A stretch of DNA of 64,000 nt from Ampelomyces quisqualis. Lineage: Eukaryota > Ascomycota > Dothideomycetes > Pleosporales > Phaeosphaeriaceae. Shown here piece by piece: positions 22,897 to 33,776 of this stretch; the stretch's first letter is position 1, and each line of letters opens with the position of its first letter. The DNA lies in assembly GCA_018398575.1 (NCBI GenBank), contig JAGTXZ010000009.1, forward strand, positions 558,001 through 622,000, given 5' to 3'. Below the pieces are notes generated by a model. That model was not told the origin of the DNA, made no database searches, and saw nothing but the letters and a program-made list of their open reading frames with translations. The position numbers and the translations under genes are program-made.

Positions 22897-23420
22897 ATGG
22901 ACAGGATCAAGGAGAAGCTCCACATTGGCAGCAGCCATCGCAAGTCGCAGCCCGAGAACGATGCGACCCTAGGAAGCTCAACCACGTCCGGCCACGGCGT
23001 CGGCACCATTGAAGGTACTCTTGCGTTCTGCATCCTTCGTATACAGCATGTACTTTGCTCATGTTCCCATTTCCCATGCCCATTGGAACCTCACCCACTG
23101 CACCCTGCTCACGCTGACCCCCTCCCTCCCCAGCCAACCGCGACTCGATCGACTCTGAGCTCGCCGCCATGGCTCCCCACGAGCGTGTCGCGTACCTCCA
23201 GGAATTCGAGCACAGCGACCAGCACGACGAGCCTAAGAAAGGCGGCTTGATTGAGAAGCTGATTGCGCGTGGCAACAAGCGCACTGAGGAGCAGCTTGCG
23301 CGTGAAGCTGCTGAGCGCGACCAGGTGAATAAGCAGGCTACGCATGCTTCGCTGGGTCCGGGTGCGGGCGCTAGTGCGCACAGTGCTGCGGGACCGACTG
23401 CCGATGCCGTTATTCGCTGA
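22897..23420 (+). CDS. Conserved small fungal protein, unknown function
   Basis: Exons 22897-23014 and 23134-23420; 134 residues with a 119-bp intron (GTACTC...CCCCAG). The start MDRIKEKLH is preferred over the upstream in-frame start at 22762 because it lies in an A-rich context (GCAAACATGG) and opens a basic amphipathic helix. After splicing the protein reads TIEANRDSIDSELAAM. A charged helical stretch follows (APHERVAYLQEFEHSD, KKGGLIEKLIARGNKRTEEQLAREAAERDQ) and then a small-residue tail. It has no membrane segment or known domain. The composition suggests a soluble, partly disordered cytosolic protein. Function unknown. Confidence 0.7.
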
Positions 23421-23854
23421 AGGAGAGCGGGATGGTAGGATAGTGGAGGTGAGGTGGGTGCGCGATGAGAAGTGGGTCGTGTATGCGTTGCACTGTAGGC
23501 GACGACACGACCTTGATGTACACTTGTCCCTGAAAATCCAGCGCCAACGATATTTACAACAAGCGAATTGCACGTCTTTCTACCACCGCCACGACCAATG
23601 TTGCGTGAGCACTACACGTGGGTTCATCCAATCAGATGGATTACTAAGGCATGAAAGCATGCACGTGACTGATTATCGTCCTGGCACAAGTCCACTACGC
23701 AACCTAACCAGCACCATCCAACCAAGATCGCTAGCGAGTCTTTTCTTTCTTTTCTCACTCAAACTTATATACACGTTTGAGTGTATTCCACATCATCCAT
23801 GCGAACAAATCTGCAACCATCCTATGCTGTGGCTGTGGCTGTGGCTGCGCAACA
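23421..23854. other. Convergent intergenic region
   Basis: 3' flanks of the small protein gene and RGP1. A short run of a TGTGGC hexamer lies near 23824-23845, at the RGP1 end. No gene seen. Confidence 0.4.
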
Positions 23855-26238
23855 TCAAACAGGCCAACCGCCCTTGTCAGCAGTATCCTGCGCGCCACTG
23901 ACGGCGCCATAAACCCTAATCGGGACGTGAATTTCAAAGCTCTCGGCCATGAGCCGCTGCGCAGCGGCGAAGATGACGCCTCGATCATCGCGCGCGATTT
24001 CTTCGAGTAAGTCGTCGCCAACGGGTGTGCGGGTGGCTGTTCCCTCGTGGTGGCCGACTCTCGGCGTAACGAACTCGACGCGCAGTTTCCACTCGAGACT
24101 CACCCCGCTCGTGATGAATTCCGGTGTCGCAGCGGGCGGGATGGTGGGCGAGAACGCCAGGCGCTGGGCGAAGAGTGCGTTGAATGACAAGGACGCGTGG
24201 GATTTCTTGGTTACGCGGTAGATGCTCGCGTTTGAGCGCAGGGCAATGGCTGGGTCGACCTTCTCCGATGTTTCGAGCGCCATGTGCACCGAGTAACATG
24301 GTATCCTTGCGCCTGTGAAGTCAATGACTGCCGACATTGTTTCGCCGAGACGATATGCAGGGCGAGCGAGCTTGATGACTGCGACGCGGCGGCCGCTGCG
24401 GGCAATTTCGAAACGGTTGGCGGATTGGTTGGAGGCGTCAGTGAGATTGGAGCGGAGGATGGCGGTGTCGATGGATTCCTTCATTGTTTGGGGTTCTTGG
24501 AGGGTGGGGAAGCGGCCGGGTACGGTTTCGGAGGGGGAGAGGAGGCCCATGCTGGAGTTTTGGCGAGGGCGGTCGAGGAGGTTCTCGACGTAGGAGAGGA
24601 AGTCGGTGAAGGTGTCGGGTTTGGCTGATACGCTGGCTCTTTTGGAGGGTGATGCGGGTGGAGTGTCGAGATTTGTTGTGCGTGCTTGATCTTGGAGGAT
24701 GATGTATGGGGACATTAAATCATGACCGAGGATTTCACCGCGACCTGAAGTATGTTAGCACTCTTTGCCCCTCGGTAAGTTGCATAGACTTACTATTCAC
24801 ACTGCCAAAGACCCGAAAAGGAACCTCGACTTGCTTGACTTGCTGATCCTTGGTCGAGCCAGCCCGTTGCGTCCCGATGGTTAGATGGTACGTCACCTTC
24901 ATCGACTTGCCCTTGTGTGACGGCGGCAAACCTCGCGGTATGGTGAAGCTATAGGTATAGCTCCGACTCTCGCCAGGCGCTAACTTGAGATCCACAAACA
25001 ATATCGACTGCGGCGTCGAAATCAGTGGGACAGTCTTCATAGTAGCCATTCGATTCATGTCCCGTATGCTCGAGGGGTCGGAAGAGCCGAGCAAACCACC
25101 CAGCGACTCTCCAATGTTTCCCCATCCCAAGGCCCCAAACAAGCCGCTTTCGCGTTTCGTTCTTTCTACACCAACCACACCTCCACCTCCTTGACCACCG
25201 ACAACGCCCTTCCTCTTCACTTCCTCGAACGGCGCTTGGTTGATCAACGATCCATCGAGCGTGAAAGAGCCCATGATCTGCGCATAGCCCATCATGAGCG
25301 ACTCGGGGCGACTCTGCCGTACCGGTGGTGCCAGATGTGAGCCCCGCCGCTGGTGCATTGGTCTTGGTAGCAGACGCGTCTGCCCAGATGGATGTCCAAT
25401 GTATTCCGAGGCCAGTGTTTCTGTCGAGTTGTTACTCATGGAGTAGAATTCGCCACTGCTGCGTGATGTGCCATCCATGCTTGACCCAGATATTATGCGA
25501 GCCACTGGCGATAACGAGTCGGTCAAATGGGTGGTCGGTGCTCGCCGATTATCATTCGGCAAGCGTGGAGAAGGGCGTCGATTTTGTGCCGCGTTGCGTC
25601 CTTCAGGCGAGGTCTCATCTTCGGTTGGAGGAGCGGCGGGGAACTTGAAGCTTTGCGAGAAGGAATTAGACGCTTTTCTGCGTCCACTTCTCGCCGGAAA
25701 CGCGAACTCGCTCGGGCTGTCGTGGACAATGGACGGGGAAGAGATGCCACCGACAAGAGGTGAAGGATGCGTTCCTGAACGGTGACCGGGTGAATTGACT
25801 ATGTCGAGTTAGCTCAGACCGCATAGCAGATCAAGCAGCCATACCTGGGTACGAGCTGGGCCTGCCAGGCACGATCTGGAGACTGCCAGATCTGGCGTGG
25901 CCCCTCGCCGGCCGCCCTGCTGCGCTCTTGTCGCGACTGGTCGCGGCAGCAGCATCGGTCCCCGGCAATATGGTTGACAAGGACCGCCCAGGCTTTTGCC
26001 CGCCATGGCTGCCCACCGGCAGCGGCGGCGGCGGCTTCTGCGACGCATACGAGGACGCACGGGACACCGAGGGCCGCGTCGACGAGTGGACGAAGCCATT
26101 CTGTTTGCGCGCCGGGGAGCGGCTGCGGCCCTCGCGCGGGGCGACGTTCTTGAAGGTGATGGTGCATGCCACGTCTTCGCCCGCAAACACGGTGGCATTC
26201 TGCCATGTTACGAACACGCGCATGTTCGAGGCGGACAT
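23855..26238 (-). CDS. RGP1: Rgp1-like subunit of the Ric1-Rgp1 Ypt6/Rab6 exchange factor
   Basis: Three exons, complement of 23855-24744, 24794-25798 and 25845-26238; 762 residues, introns 46-49 bp, phase intact. Rgp1 with Ric1 activates the Golgi GTPase Ypt6 for endosome-to-Golgi traffic. The protein opens with an arrestin-like strand region (NMRVFVTWQNATVFAGEDVACTITFKN). A long Ser/Pro-rich insert follows. Then comes the family block with GSFTLDGSLINQAPFEEVK, GLFGALGWGNIGESLGGLLGS, MKTVPLISTPQSILFVDLKLAPGESRSY and RGLPPSHKGKSMKVTYHLTIGTQR. The last exon holds the C-terminal beta-sandwich. The Gly-rich run after the family block is common in fungal members. Confidence 0.88.
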
Positions 26239-27074
26239 GGTCTGGACGACAAGGAGATGGGTGGGCGCAGGCGGCGGCAGCGTGTGGAGCGGCTCATCGG
26301 GTGCACCCGTCGTGCGTCATGGCGCCTGCCGGGTACAGGCTGCGGAGGGCTGGCAGCGATCGCAGTGGCACGGGTGAAAGAGGCGGTGCGACGCAAGCAG
26401 GCGTTGTGAAGATGCTCCGTCATGTGACTCATGTCCGCCTCCACCATCCCCCGGCCCCGGAACCAGCATGGCGCCAGGGTCCAGCCCACATGCCACCGTG
26501 CCACTCCAGCCAGGGGTACAAGCAAGGGGCTCGATGCTATCACCGAGATTCACTGCACAGCTTGAGAACAAATATCCGTACTCCGTATATCACACCAAGT
26601 CCTACCAACTGTCCGCTGCACAATTGAGCTCCACATGTCCGTGTATGGCAGAGAGGAAAGACGACCAGGCGAGACTCCTCTCCCTCGCATTCTCCCCATT
26701 CATTATGGCTCAATTTCCTAGGAAATACACCTGGGTTGTGAACAATATACGGAGTACTGCTCGTATTCATGACAATCCAATGTTATAAATATACTGTCTT
26801 ACTCATGGATTGGCCTTATGGTGGTGGGCAATAACGTCGCCTATACCAGCGGACATGACACTATAACACGGCATGTCACTTACTATTCCACCTGTGGAAG
26901 TAACACTATTGCGATGTCACTCAATAGTCCACCCAGATAGCAATACTTCAAAATACACACGGATTTACCCACCTTTAATGACTTTGAAAGTAAACCTAAA
27001 AGAACATGGCACCCGCCTCCCCCTCTCGTCGTCACGATCCTTTACTTACATGGTGGTTCAGAGGCCTCCTTACC
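26239..27074. other. Divergent intergenic region with short direct repeats
   Basis: Holds the RGP1 promoter, two TACGGAGTA-type motifs (near 26578 and 26749) and a pair of imperfect ~22-bp direct repeats (26871-26892 and 26911-26934, sharing ATGTCACT and a trailing AGT/ATTCCACC). Confidence 0.45.
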
Positions 27075-27455
27075 ATGCGGTTCACCACTCAAGCCATCGT
27101 GCTCTTCAGCGCTCTAGTACTCACAAGCGTTGCCACACACGTGTAGTCCACCTCTATCAACGCGACCAAGATCCGTATTGCCCGCCAGGATTTCGACGTC
27201 AGCGACAATCACTGCTTCTCTGTGCCTAACCCACGGGGAGTGCGCTTTTCTCAAGCATTTTCTTCGACACGTGCCAAGAGTCCGCACTACTTGCTCGGGA
27301 TCAAAGCGACCGACTGCAATGGCCCGCGTGAGGGCGATGTCCGGCAAGAATTTAAAAACGCACGCCCTGAAAGCTTCCTGGCTGCAGAGCCGTATGAGTT
27401 TAATGATCGTCTTAAACGCGCTGTGTCGTTCAAGTGGGTGCCGAGTTTGTACTGA
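27075..27455 (+). CDS. Small secreted protein candidate (possible effector) or stop-broken pseudogene
   Basis: The ATG at 27075 opens a classical signal peptide (MRFTTQAIVLFSALVLTSVA). Straight reading meets TAG at 27144, but the same frame then stays open to TGA at 27453. A 48-bp stretch, 27141-27188, starts GTGTAG, ends GCCAG, is a multiple of three and contains the stop. If spliced out, the product is 110 residues. The mature part is about 90 residues, has two cysteines (NHCFSV, TDCNGP) and no known domain. Small Cys-containing secreted proteins are common fungal effectors; that role is inference. The alternative is a gene inactivated by one nonsense change. The branch site is weak, so both readings stay open. 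Confidence 0.5.
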
Positions 27456-28582
27456 GTTGAGGCAGACTACGAGCGAGGCGTGGGGATCAGGAAAGCATAG
27501 GATCGCCAGAGTGTAGCACAGATGATCAAATTCGCAACGTGACACCAGCTTGATTTCTTCGATGTGCGTTTGATACGCAGTGGTTTTGAGCACCGACGCA
27601 GCGTTCTTCTGCATGGAATCGCCGGAAACTAGATCTGCAGCTTGAGATGTTCAGTGGAGGATACCAAAGAAGGGGATGGAGACGAGCGATGTAGTCTATC
27701 AAAGAAACTTGTCTTGAGCGTCGGTGAAGGGGCAAGAGGAAAGATGTTTTAAGTAAGCAGGAAGTTGGTTGTCTGTATCAGGCCCTGTACGGAGTACCGC
27801 CTGCTCAATAGACCTTGCATATTCCGCGGGTGACCACAACGTTATACTCACCCAATCTTGACTTCCATGCTAAAGGTGACAGGATCAGGCCGTAGCATGG
27901 AGCATATCTATCCCTGCATCCTTTCGTCACGGCGCTGCTGTGCAGATGGAGGCGTATGCCGTATGGGGAACCCTTGGCTTGGCCTTGTGCTGCGACAGGC
28001 AAGGCGTACCCGCTTGGGCACGTGTCGGCTGGTTGCAGGCCTCTGGCATGTGAAGGTAGGATTCCTTCACTGCGCGTAGTATTGTACCGTCTCTCTGCCA
28101 CGGATTCCCTGCGAAAGCTAGCGGGCCGTATACGGACCATGTCTGCTGGCTTGCGACTGCTCATCAATGATCTATCAAGCACCGCTCTCCCCACCCGCCC
28201 GACGCCAGGACCGGCTACGACCGCGCAGAACCCTCGCGCTCCGGCTGCACGTCATTGCGACGCGCCGCCATCCTCAACAACACCCTGATAGCACCTGGTA
28301 GGCGCTCTTGAGTCCCTACCTCGCAGTTTGGAAGCCTAGGCCCAGCGGTATCAGCGGTATCAGCGCACCAGCGTACCAGCGTACCAGCGTACCAGCGTAC
28401 CAGTGCATGTCCGGCCATCCCATCCCACCAGACTCTTGTCGGCACTCGACGATTCGCACATTCACCCCTCCCGCGATCAAGCTGGCGACTGTTTCGGTGC
28501 AGGCGGGTGCTACGGCCAGAGGGCTTTTTCCGGGCGCTATGGGCGACAATGACCCACCGCCATTTGGCTGTATGCTCCATGG
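27456..28582. other. Intergenic, bHLH promoter side, with a minisatellite
   Basis: About 1.1 kb. One TACGGAGTAC copy near 27788 and a short minisatellite at 28343-28408. No convincing gene. Confidence 0.45.
28343..28408. repeat. Minisatellite, 8-9 bp units
   Basis: Two CAGCGGTAT units, then CAGCGCAC, four CAGCGTAC units and a degenerate last CAGTGCAT. It lies about 180-240 bp upstream of the bHLH start codon. Copy number is likely to vary between strains (inference). Confidence 0.85.
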
Positions 28583-29890
28583 ATGCCCTCTGCCGCGCCC
28601 TCGCTGACACTGCCCATAGACACCTTTTCGGGGAGCTATTTCGACCACGACTTCGACGCAAGCCACTCCCTGTTGACGGATGTCGAGAGCCAGAACCTCG
28701 CCGACTTCTTCACCAACACGGATCCCTTCCTTACCGACTCGCATTCCTTGCCGCCAACCTCCGGCACCAAGAACGGCAACGCCAACGACGACTTCAGCGA
28801 CTGGGCCAATTTCATAACCCCAGCCACTGTGCACAGTGTCTCTACCACAATTCCAGACCAGGCGCACCTCCACACTGGCTTCTTCAACGAGCACACTTAT
28901 ACCCAGCCACACCCACAACCGCAGCCACAGCCACAGCCACAGCCACATCTCCAACCACAACCCCCCCTCAGCCACCTTGGGAACACAGATGACGACATAC
29001 AAGCAGCTTCCACGCTCTTCCACAATTCGCAGTCGTCGTATACGAACAACAGATCGCAGAGCTTTCATGCCCTTCCAACCCAAGACCAGCCGTCCATCTC
29101 GAACAATGCATCTGCCTTGGATCATAGCGGCAAGCCGCTCAGAATCACTCCTCACGGCCTAATGAACGAGCAGCTCGCCGCCCTTATACCAAACCACAAC
29201 GAGGAGGGCACTTTGGATGCGCAATTCGCGGCGCAGTGGGCTGGCACGAATGCCATTGCGATGCATGAGCACGAGATTGAGCGGCCCGATCTGAAAAGAT
29301 CCTACACTTTTGGCACAGACGACTCTTTCAACAACCCCACAGGTTACTCAGGGCCACATGGCCAGGACATGACCGACCAAGTAACCCGTCGTTTGATGCG
29401 CGACATGCGCCATTCTCAGCAAGCGCTGCAAACAGTCAACACTAATGGAACCATGAAATCTAAGGGTTACCCTGCCGATGCGGGTGACGATGAGCACTCG
29501 GAAGAAGCCAGCACCGACGAAGATGAAGACGAGAAACCTAGCAAAAAGCGCCGAAGAGGCAAACCCAGCAGAGACAGTACTCGCAAGGGCGCAAGGAATG
29601 GCAAGAGTCGAAAAGCTTCATCGGCTGAAGAGAACGGGAAGAAGAAAAGAGCAGCAGCCCAGAAGTTGCAGCGCGAAAATTTGACCGAGGAACAAAAGCG
29701 CAGCAATCACATTCTGTCCGAACAAAAACGGCGAAACCTGATCAAACGCGGCTTCGATGATCTCCACGACCTGGTACCGGAAATAAGGAATGGAGGGCTA
29801 AGCAAGAGTAGCGTGTTGACCGAAGCCGCCAACTTCTTGGAAAAGGTCATGGAGGAGAACAAGAAGTTCAGGCAAATCATGGGCGGCTGA
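28583..29890 (+). CDS. bHLH transcription factor
   Basis: Single exon, 435 residues. The bHLH domain is at the C-terminus (373-433). The basic region has the E-box readers His376, Glu380 and Arg384 in NHILSEQKRR; helix 1 is RGFDDLHDLVPEI, the loop is NGGLSK, and helix 2 continues into a short zipper-like stretch. Upstream lie an acidic run (SEEASTDEDEDEK), a Lys/Arg-rich nuclear localisation region (KKRRRGK) and a PQ repeat (about 112-128) encoded by CAGCCA units. The long N-terminus is Asn/Asp/Ser-rich, as in activation regions. Target genes cannot be told from sequence. It resembles the fungal family annotated near Ino4 or 'GLCD gamma' (from memory). Confidence 0.85.
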   Translation: MPSAAPSLTLPIDTFSGSYFDHDFDASHSLLTDVESQNLADFFTNTDPFLTDSHSLPPTSGTKNGNANDDFSDWANFITPATVHSVSTTIPDQAHLHTGFFNEHTYTQPHPQPQPQPQPQPHLQPQPPLSHLGNTDDDIQAASTLFHNSQSSYTNNRSQSFHALPTQDQPSISNNASALDHSGKPLRITPHGLMNEQLAALIPNHNEEGTLDAQFAAQWAGTNAIAMHEHEIERPDLKRSYTFGTDDSFNNPTGYSGPHGQDMTDQVTRRLMRDMRHSQQALQTVNTNGTMKSKGYPADAGDDEHSEEASTDEDEDEKPSKKRRRGKPSRDSTRKGARNGKSRKASSAEENGKKKRAAAQKLQRENLTEEQKRSNHILSEQKRRNLIKRGFDDLHDLVPEIRNGGLSKSSVLTEAANFLEKVMEENKKFRQIMGG

Positions 29891-30467
29891 GTCCTCTGGA
29901 TCTTGAGAGAGCAAACGTACGCCCATGTCTCTTCTGTGTTCCGCAATGCAACACCTGCCCGCACAACACCAGCGACGTCGTCCCCAGATAAGCCCGCGTA
30001 CAGATGCTGCCAATCAGCCACGGCGCAATTACTTCAAGGCTCCATTTCTACCGAAACTCTCGATGAAGAGCAAGGGTCGCGCTCATGCGAAGGACTCGGG
30101 CCGTCCAGGCACAAACGAATGCGCAATGAGCTCGCAGTCATCTGTCGTATTTTTTTCTTCAATCACGACCGGCAAGCATGATGCTGGGTTATCCCAGCTA
30201 CTCTAGCATGACAAGTCAGTTTGAAGGAGCGCGTACAAAGACGTCGAATATCACGATACCCAAAAGGAAAGAGGGAGTGCATGTACTAGTACGACAGCAA
30301 CAGGCTTAATGGTAATGACAATGTTCCAGCTCCTCATGCTTCTATTCAAACAGTGTATGACGTGCACAAGGTGGCCGACAACGAACTTCAAGGCAAATCA
30401 GGGGTCAAAATAAACTGCTTGGCCTACTTTACTTTTCTCTTCTGACACGCCATGTTCATGTGCACGT
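29891..30467. other. Convergent intergenic region
   Basis: 3' flanks of the bHLH gene and APP1. Nothing recognisable. Confidence 0.4.
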
Positions 30468-33400
30468 TCAAGTGCGACCCTTGCCCCTCCCCGCCGCATC
30501 CCTAATAACCCGCTCCGCCTCGCCAACGGCATCGCTCCCGACTCTCCAGCTCCTCAACACCACGCCCTTGTCCCTCATAATCTCCTCCGCCTTGGCCCAC
30601 CGCTGTCTCCACATAATCTCGCGCTTATTCCCATACGCTTCGCCGGTCCCGTTCGCGCCCAGCGTCGACCCCGTATTCGTGCGGTTCAGCCCCTGCCGCG
30701 CACTCGAACTAAACGGCTGGCTCGTCTGTGCTGAGGTGACTTGCGGCTGGGAGTAGTGCGGCACCGAAGGGGCGTGCTGCCATGCTGACGACGCTTTATT
30801 ACCAACGTACGATATAGCGCTGGCAGCGCCGTCGCGGCGGCGAGGTGGGGGTGGAGGGGGTGCTTTGCGACCTTCTGGGTCAGAGGAGGTTGGGGGTCCG
30901 TAGCTGTCGGCGGAGCGCAGAGCGGGGAGGCTGGAGTAGACGGACCAGAGTTTGTCACGGGCCATGTCTGTGTACGATGGTTCGGATTGGGAGTCGGAGG
31001 AGTCGATGGAGCGGGGTTTTGGGGCGATGGGGGAATTCGGGGATCCTGCTGATGAGGCGTTTGCGCGAGTTACTGGGGTTTGTTGTGAGAGGGGGCTTGG
31101 TTGATTGACAGAGTTGGAGAGCTGGCGTGGCTTCGGCGGCGGAGGTGGTCGGGACGGATTTGGTGATGAAGGGGTCGGCGAGGTCAAATCGCCAGAGTTG
31201 CTGCGGAGGCCTACTGGCTTCCTGGGAAGGGGCGGTGCTGATCTGACACTGGTAGTCGAAGCTGTCGACGTGCGATGGACTTGTGTTTCGGATTTCGTGT
31301 CTGTGTTCACGCGCCTTATAGCGGGTAGGCTTTCTGGTACATGTTCAGATGACAGGTCGATCAGGTTCGGTGCGGACGGTGGTGGCGTTGAGCCATTAGA
31401 AGATGGCTTGCGATCTGGTAGTTTTGGTCGAACGTCAGGGTGGTCTTTGTCAATTGGCAGGAACATGGAATTCGACCGCCTCGTATTGTCTCCATCCATC
31501 TCTCGTAGCGAAGCAGCAATGGCGGCCTTGAGTTCAGGGTCATGTTCTTCCGATGGCCGGTCTCTGTTCGTTCCACTTGCTCTCGTGCTTTCAGACTGTT
31601 TTGGCGAAGATGAAGACGACGAGAATCGATCCCCAGGCACAGGTCCAACGGATGGATCAAAGAAGCCGCCCTGGTCGGATGTTGTGACATCGCGAATGAA
31701 CACGGCAACAACTCTACCGGGATTCTCCAAGACGAAATCCGTGTACACTTCCAAGTCGGCCTCGCCACTGTCTCCAATCAAGATAAAGCTTCGTTCAGGG
31801 AAGTCTCTCGCAATCTTGTCAAGTGTAACCTTCTTCCTCTCGGCTACAGGCTCGAAGATACCCTGCAGCATACCGCTATACTGCTTGAGATGGAACGAAC
31901 CCGGCGGTAACCCAGCTAATGCGAAGTATTTGGATATAACAGGATACAGCTGCCATGGTGAGTTGGAGACATAATGAAACTTCACGCCTTGTCCGGACAT
32001 TGCGTTGTACCACTCTCGAACGCCGTCAATAGTGAGGTCTCCAAGCTCGCGTATGAAAGCATTGCGGAAGATCTCCCGTGCACCACTGCTGATAGCAGAG
32101 TGCTTGATAGTATCGTCTATGTCGCTGATAACGCTTATACCTTGCGAATCCGTGACGATGACTTCCTCAGTGACTGACAGTTTCTCTGACGCTAGGATAC
32201 GAACGTGCGTTGGCACGAAATCTAGTGCTGCTGAGATGCTGAAATGCCCCGCTGTGTTTGTATAGATTGTTCTTTGCTTCGATACTTGTTCGTTGTAGAA
32301 GAAGACACTGATTGGTGTGTTGGCCATGGGCACGGCTAGAAAGTGTCTTAGACGTGCCATCAAATTTGCATTGGCTTCCGCAAGCTCCGATGCATTCATG
32401 TCGTCCGGATGGTTCCAAGATCCGCGCTTTTGCAAGGGTGCGATCTGCTCGTCGTCCTTAAAGGAGCCTGCTTTCAAGCTTCCCATTGTACGCACGCTCT
32501 CGCGACTTTGCGTGCGGTTTAGTTGCGTATCGTCATCGGGCCCTCGGCCGCCGGGCCTTTCGCTATAGCCCCCTTTCGCGGCAACCGCTGCTTCTTTCTC
32601 GCCCTTGCGCAGGATTTGATCCGCCTCTCGTGCTGCCAACTGCTCGTCTCGCTGTGCTTGCCGTTCTCGGTGTGCGTCCATGCCAGAGTGCCCAGGACTC
32701 GGATCGCGGCTACTCGCCGACGATGCCTGCCCACTCGTACCCGCAGGAGGTGCTTGGATTCCTACCAGCTGTCTTGCCAGGCCGATGAACAGCTTCTGCT
32801 TCCTTGAGATCTGGCCCTTGAATGGCGAGTAGATCCATCCGCGCACGTCGACGTCCACCACGGCGTTGTCGTCCTCGAAATTCTGCCATTGCTTCTTCCA
32901 GAACTCGGCATCCCCTGCACCGGCCGAGTCTCGCCCCTCGCGGCCTTGGCCACCCACTTCTTGCATGGTGCCGGGTTCTGCTTCCGGTTCTCTCTTGACG
33001 TGTTGCCTTGCATAGCTTGGAAAGAGTATCATCTCCTCCTCGCCGCTCCGCACCACAGCCCCGTCCGGGATACCGCCAGGAGAGTCGTCTCCAAACTTGT
33101 AATTCTCCTCATTGCCTCGCCAGCTAGGAGCATATTGCTGTGTGTATGTCTGCCGGAGTTCGTTCGCCGCCTTGAGATATCCTGCAAGCTTGCGTCTTCT
33201 CCCTCCCGATTCGCGATGCTCGTAGCTTTCCTGGTAGGCCATGGCGCTGCTGTCCGACTCGTGGCTTCCTATTCCTGTTCCTTTTGCTATCTCGCGTCGG
33301 CGCAATCGTGCTGCATTTTCGAGGTAACTGCTGCCGATGAGCTTGCGGGTGTGGCTGCGCAGGCGTTGGAGAAGCGCCGTGTTTTTCTTGAGCCTTTGCG

Positions 33401-33584
33401 CCTGGCGATAGACCATGTACGTGTAGATGCGTGCCTGCGCGTGATGTTTCAACCAAGGGAAGGTCTCGTGGCGGAATCTGGAGATGCGGTCACGGGCGCG
33501 TGCTCGAGTACGGGGAAACAGGAAACGCAGGAGAGAGGAGGGGCCGTGAGCAGAGGGCTTTGGACGGAAGGGGTATTTAGGCAT
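30468..33584 (-). CDS. APP1: App1-like Mg-dependent phosphatidate phosphatase
   Basis: Single exon, 1038 residues from MPKYP; an in-frame ATG at 33707 would add 41 Arg-rich residues and is less likely. The catalytic HAD-like domain has DIDDTIK (DxDxT, near residue 490), WQLYPVISKYF and LIGDSGEADLEVY. App1 removes phosphate from phosphatidic acid to give diacylglycerol and works at actin patches during endocytosis in yeast. The N-terminal third (RIYTYMVYRQAQRLKKNTALLQRL and the ISRKQKLFIGLARQLVG block) is typical of the fungal family. The C-terminal ~350 residues are Pro-rich with PPPPPKPR and PPPPPPRRR stretches, likely SH3-binding sites. The next gene upstream on the same strand ends only 192 bp away. 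Confidence 0.9.
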   Translation of the reverse strand: MPKYPFRPKPSAHGPSSLLRFLFPRTRARARDRISRFRHETFPWLKHHAQARIYTYMVYRQAQRLKKNTALLQRLRSHTRKLIGSSYLENAARLRRREIAKGTGIGSHESDSSAMAYQESYEHRESGGRRRKLAGYLKAANELRQTYTQQYAPSWRGNEENYKFGDDSPGGIPDGAVVRSGEEEMILFPSYARQHVKREPEAEPGTMQEVGGQGREGRDSAGAGDAEFWKKQWQNFEDDNAVVDVDVRGWIYSPFKGQISRKQKLFIGLARQLVGIQAPPAGTSGQASSASSRDPSPGHSGMDAHRERQAQRDEQLAAREADQILRKGEKEAAVAAKGGYSERPGGRGPDDDTQLNRTQSRESVRTMGSLKAGSFKDDEQIAPLQKRGSWNHPDDMNASELAEANANLMARLRHFLAVPMANTPISVFFYNEQVSKQRTIYTNTAGHFSISAALDFVPTHVRILASEKLSVTEEVIVTDSQGISVISDIDDTIKHSAISSGAREIFRNAFIRELGDLTIDGVREWYNAMSGQGVKFHYVSNSPWQLYPVISKYFALAGLPPGSFHLKQYSGMLQGIFEPVAERKKVTLDKIARDFPERSFILIGDSGEADLEVYTDFVLENPGRVVAVFIRDVTTSDQGGFFDPSVGPVPGDRFSSSSSSPKQSESTRASGTNRDRPSEEHDPELKAAIAASLREMDGDNTRRSNSMFLPIDKDHPDVRPKLPDRKPSSNGSTPPPSAPNLIDLSSEHVPESLPAIRRVNTDTKSETQVHRTSTASTTSVRSAPPLPRKPVGLRSNSGDLTSPTPSSPNPSRPPPPPKPRQLSNSVNQPSPLSQQTPVTRANASSAGSPNSPIAPKPRSIDSSDSQSEPSYTDMARDKLWSVYSSLPALRSADSYGPPTSSDPEGRKAPPPPPPRRRDGAASAISYVGNKASSAWQHAPSVPHYSQPQVTSAQTSQPFSSSARQGLNRTNTGSTLGANGTGEAYGNKREIMWRQRWAKAEEIMRDKGVVLRSWRVGSDAVGEAERVIRDAAGRGKGRT

Positions 33585-33776
33585 GCAGCCTGATGCGCAT
33601 CGCAGCCTGGAGTTGGCGCGAGTGGTGGCATTCGGCAGTCGCGGACGTCGGCGTGCACACCTGAAGCTTGCCGCCCACATGCACGTCATCGCGTGGTCAG
33701 CGCGCAAGACTCGGTCGGACTAGGTGGTACAGCGACGATTCTTCATTTCTTGACAGCCTTCTAGTACAACGGCGCG

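Noticed and set aside
24284..24628. Long + strand frame (Gly/Glu/Val-rich)
   Set aside because: Antisense shadow of the RGP1 exon; composition reflects codon bias of the real gene.
33585..33707. N-terminal extension of App1 to an upstream ATG
   Set aside because: Adds an Arg-rich stretch unlike the family start; the ATG at 33584 begins the conserved part.
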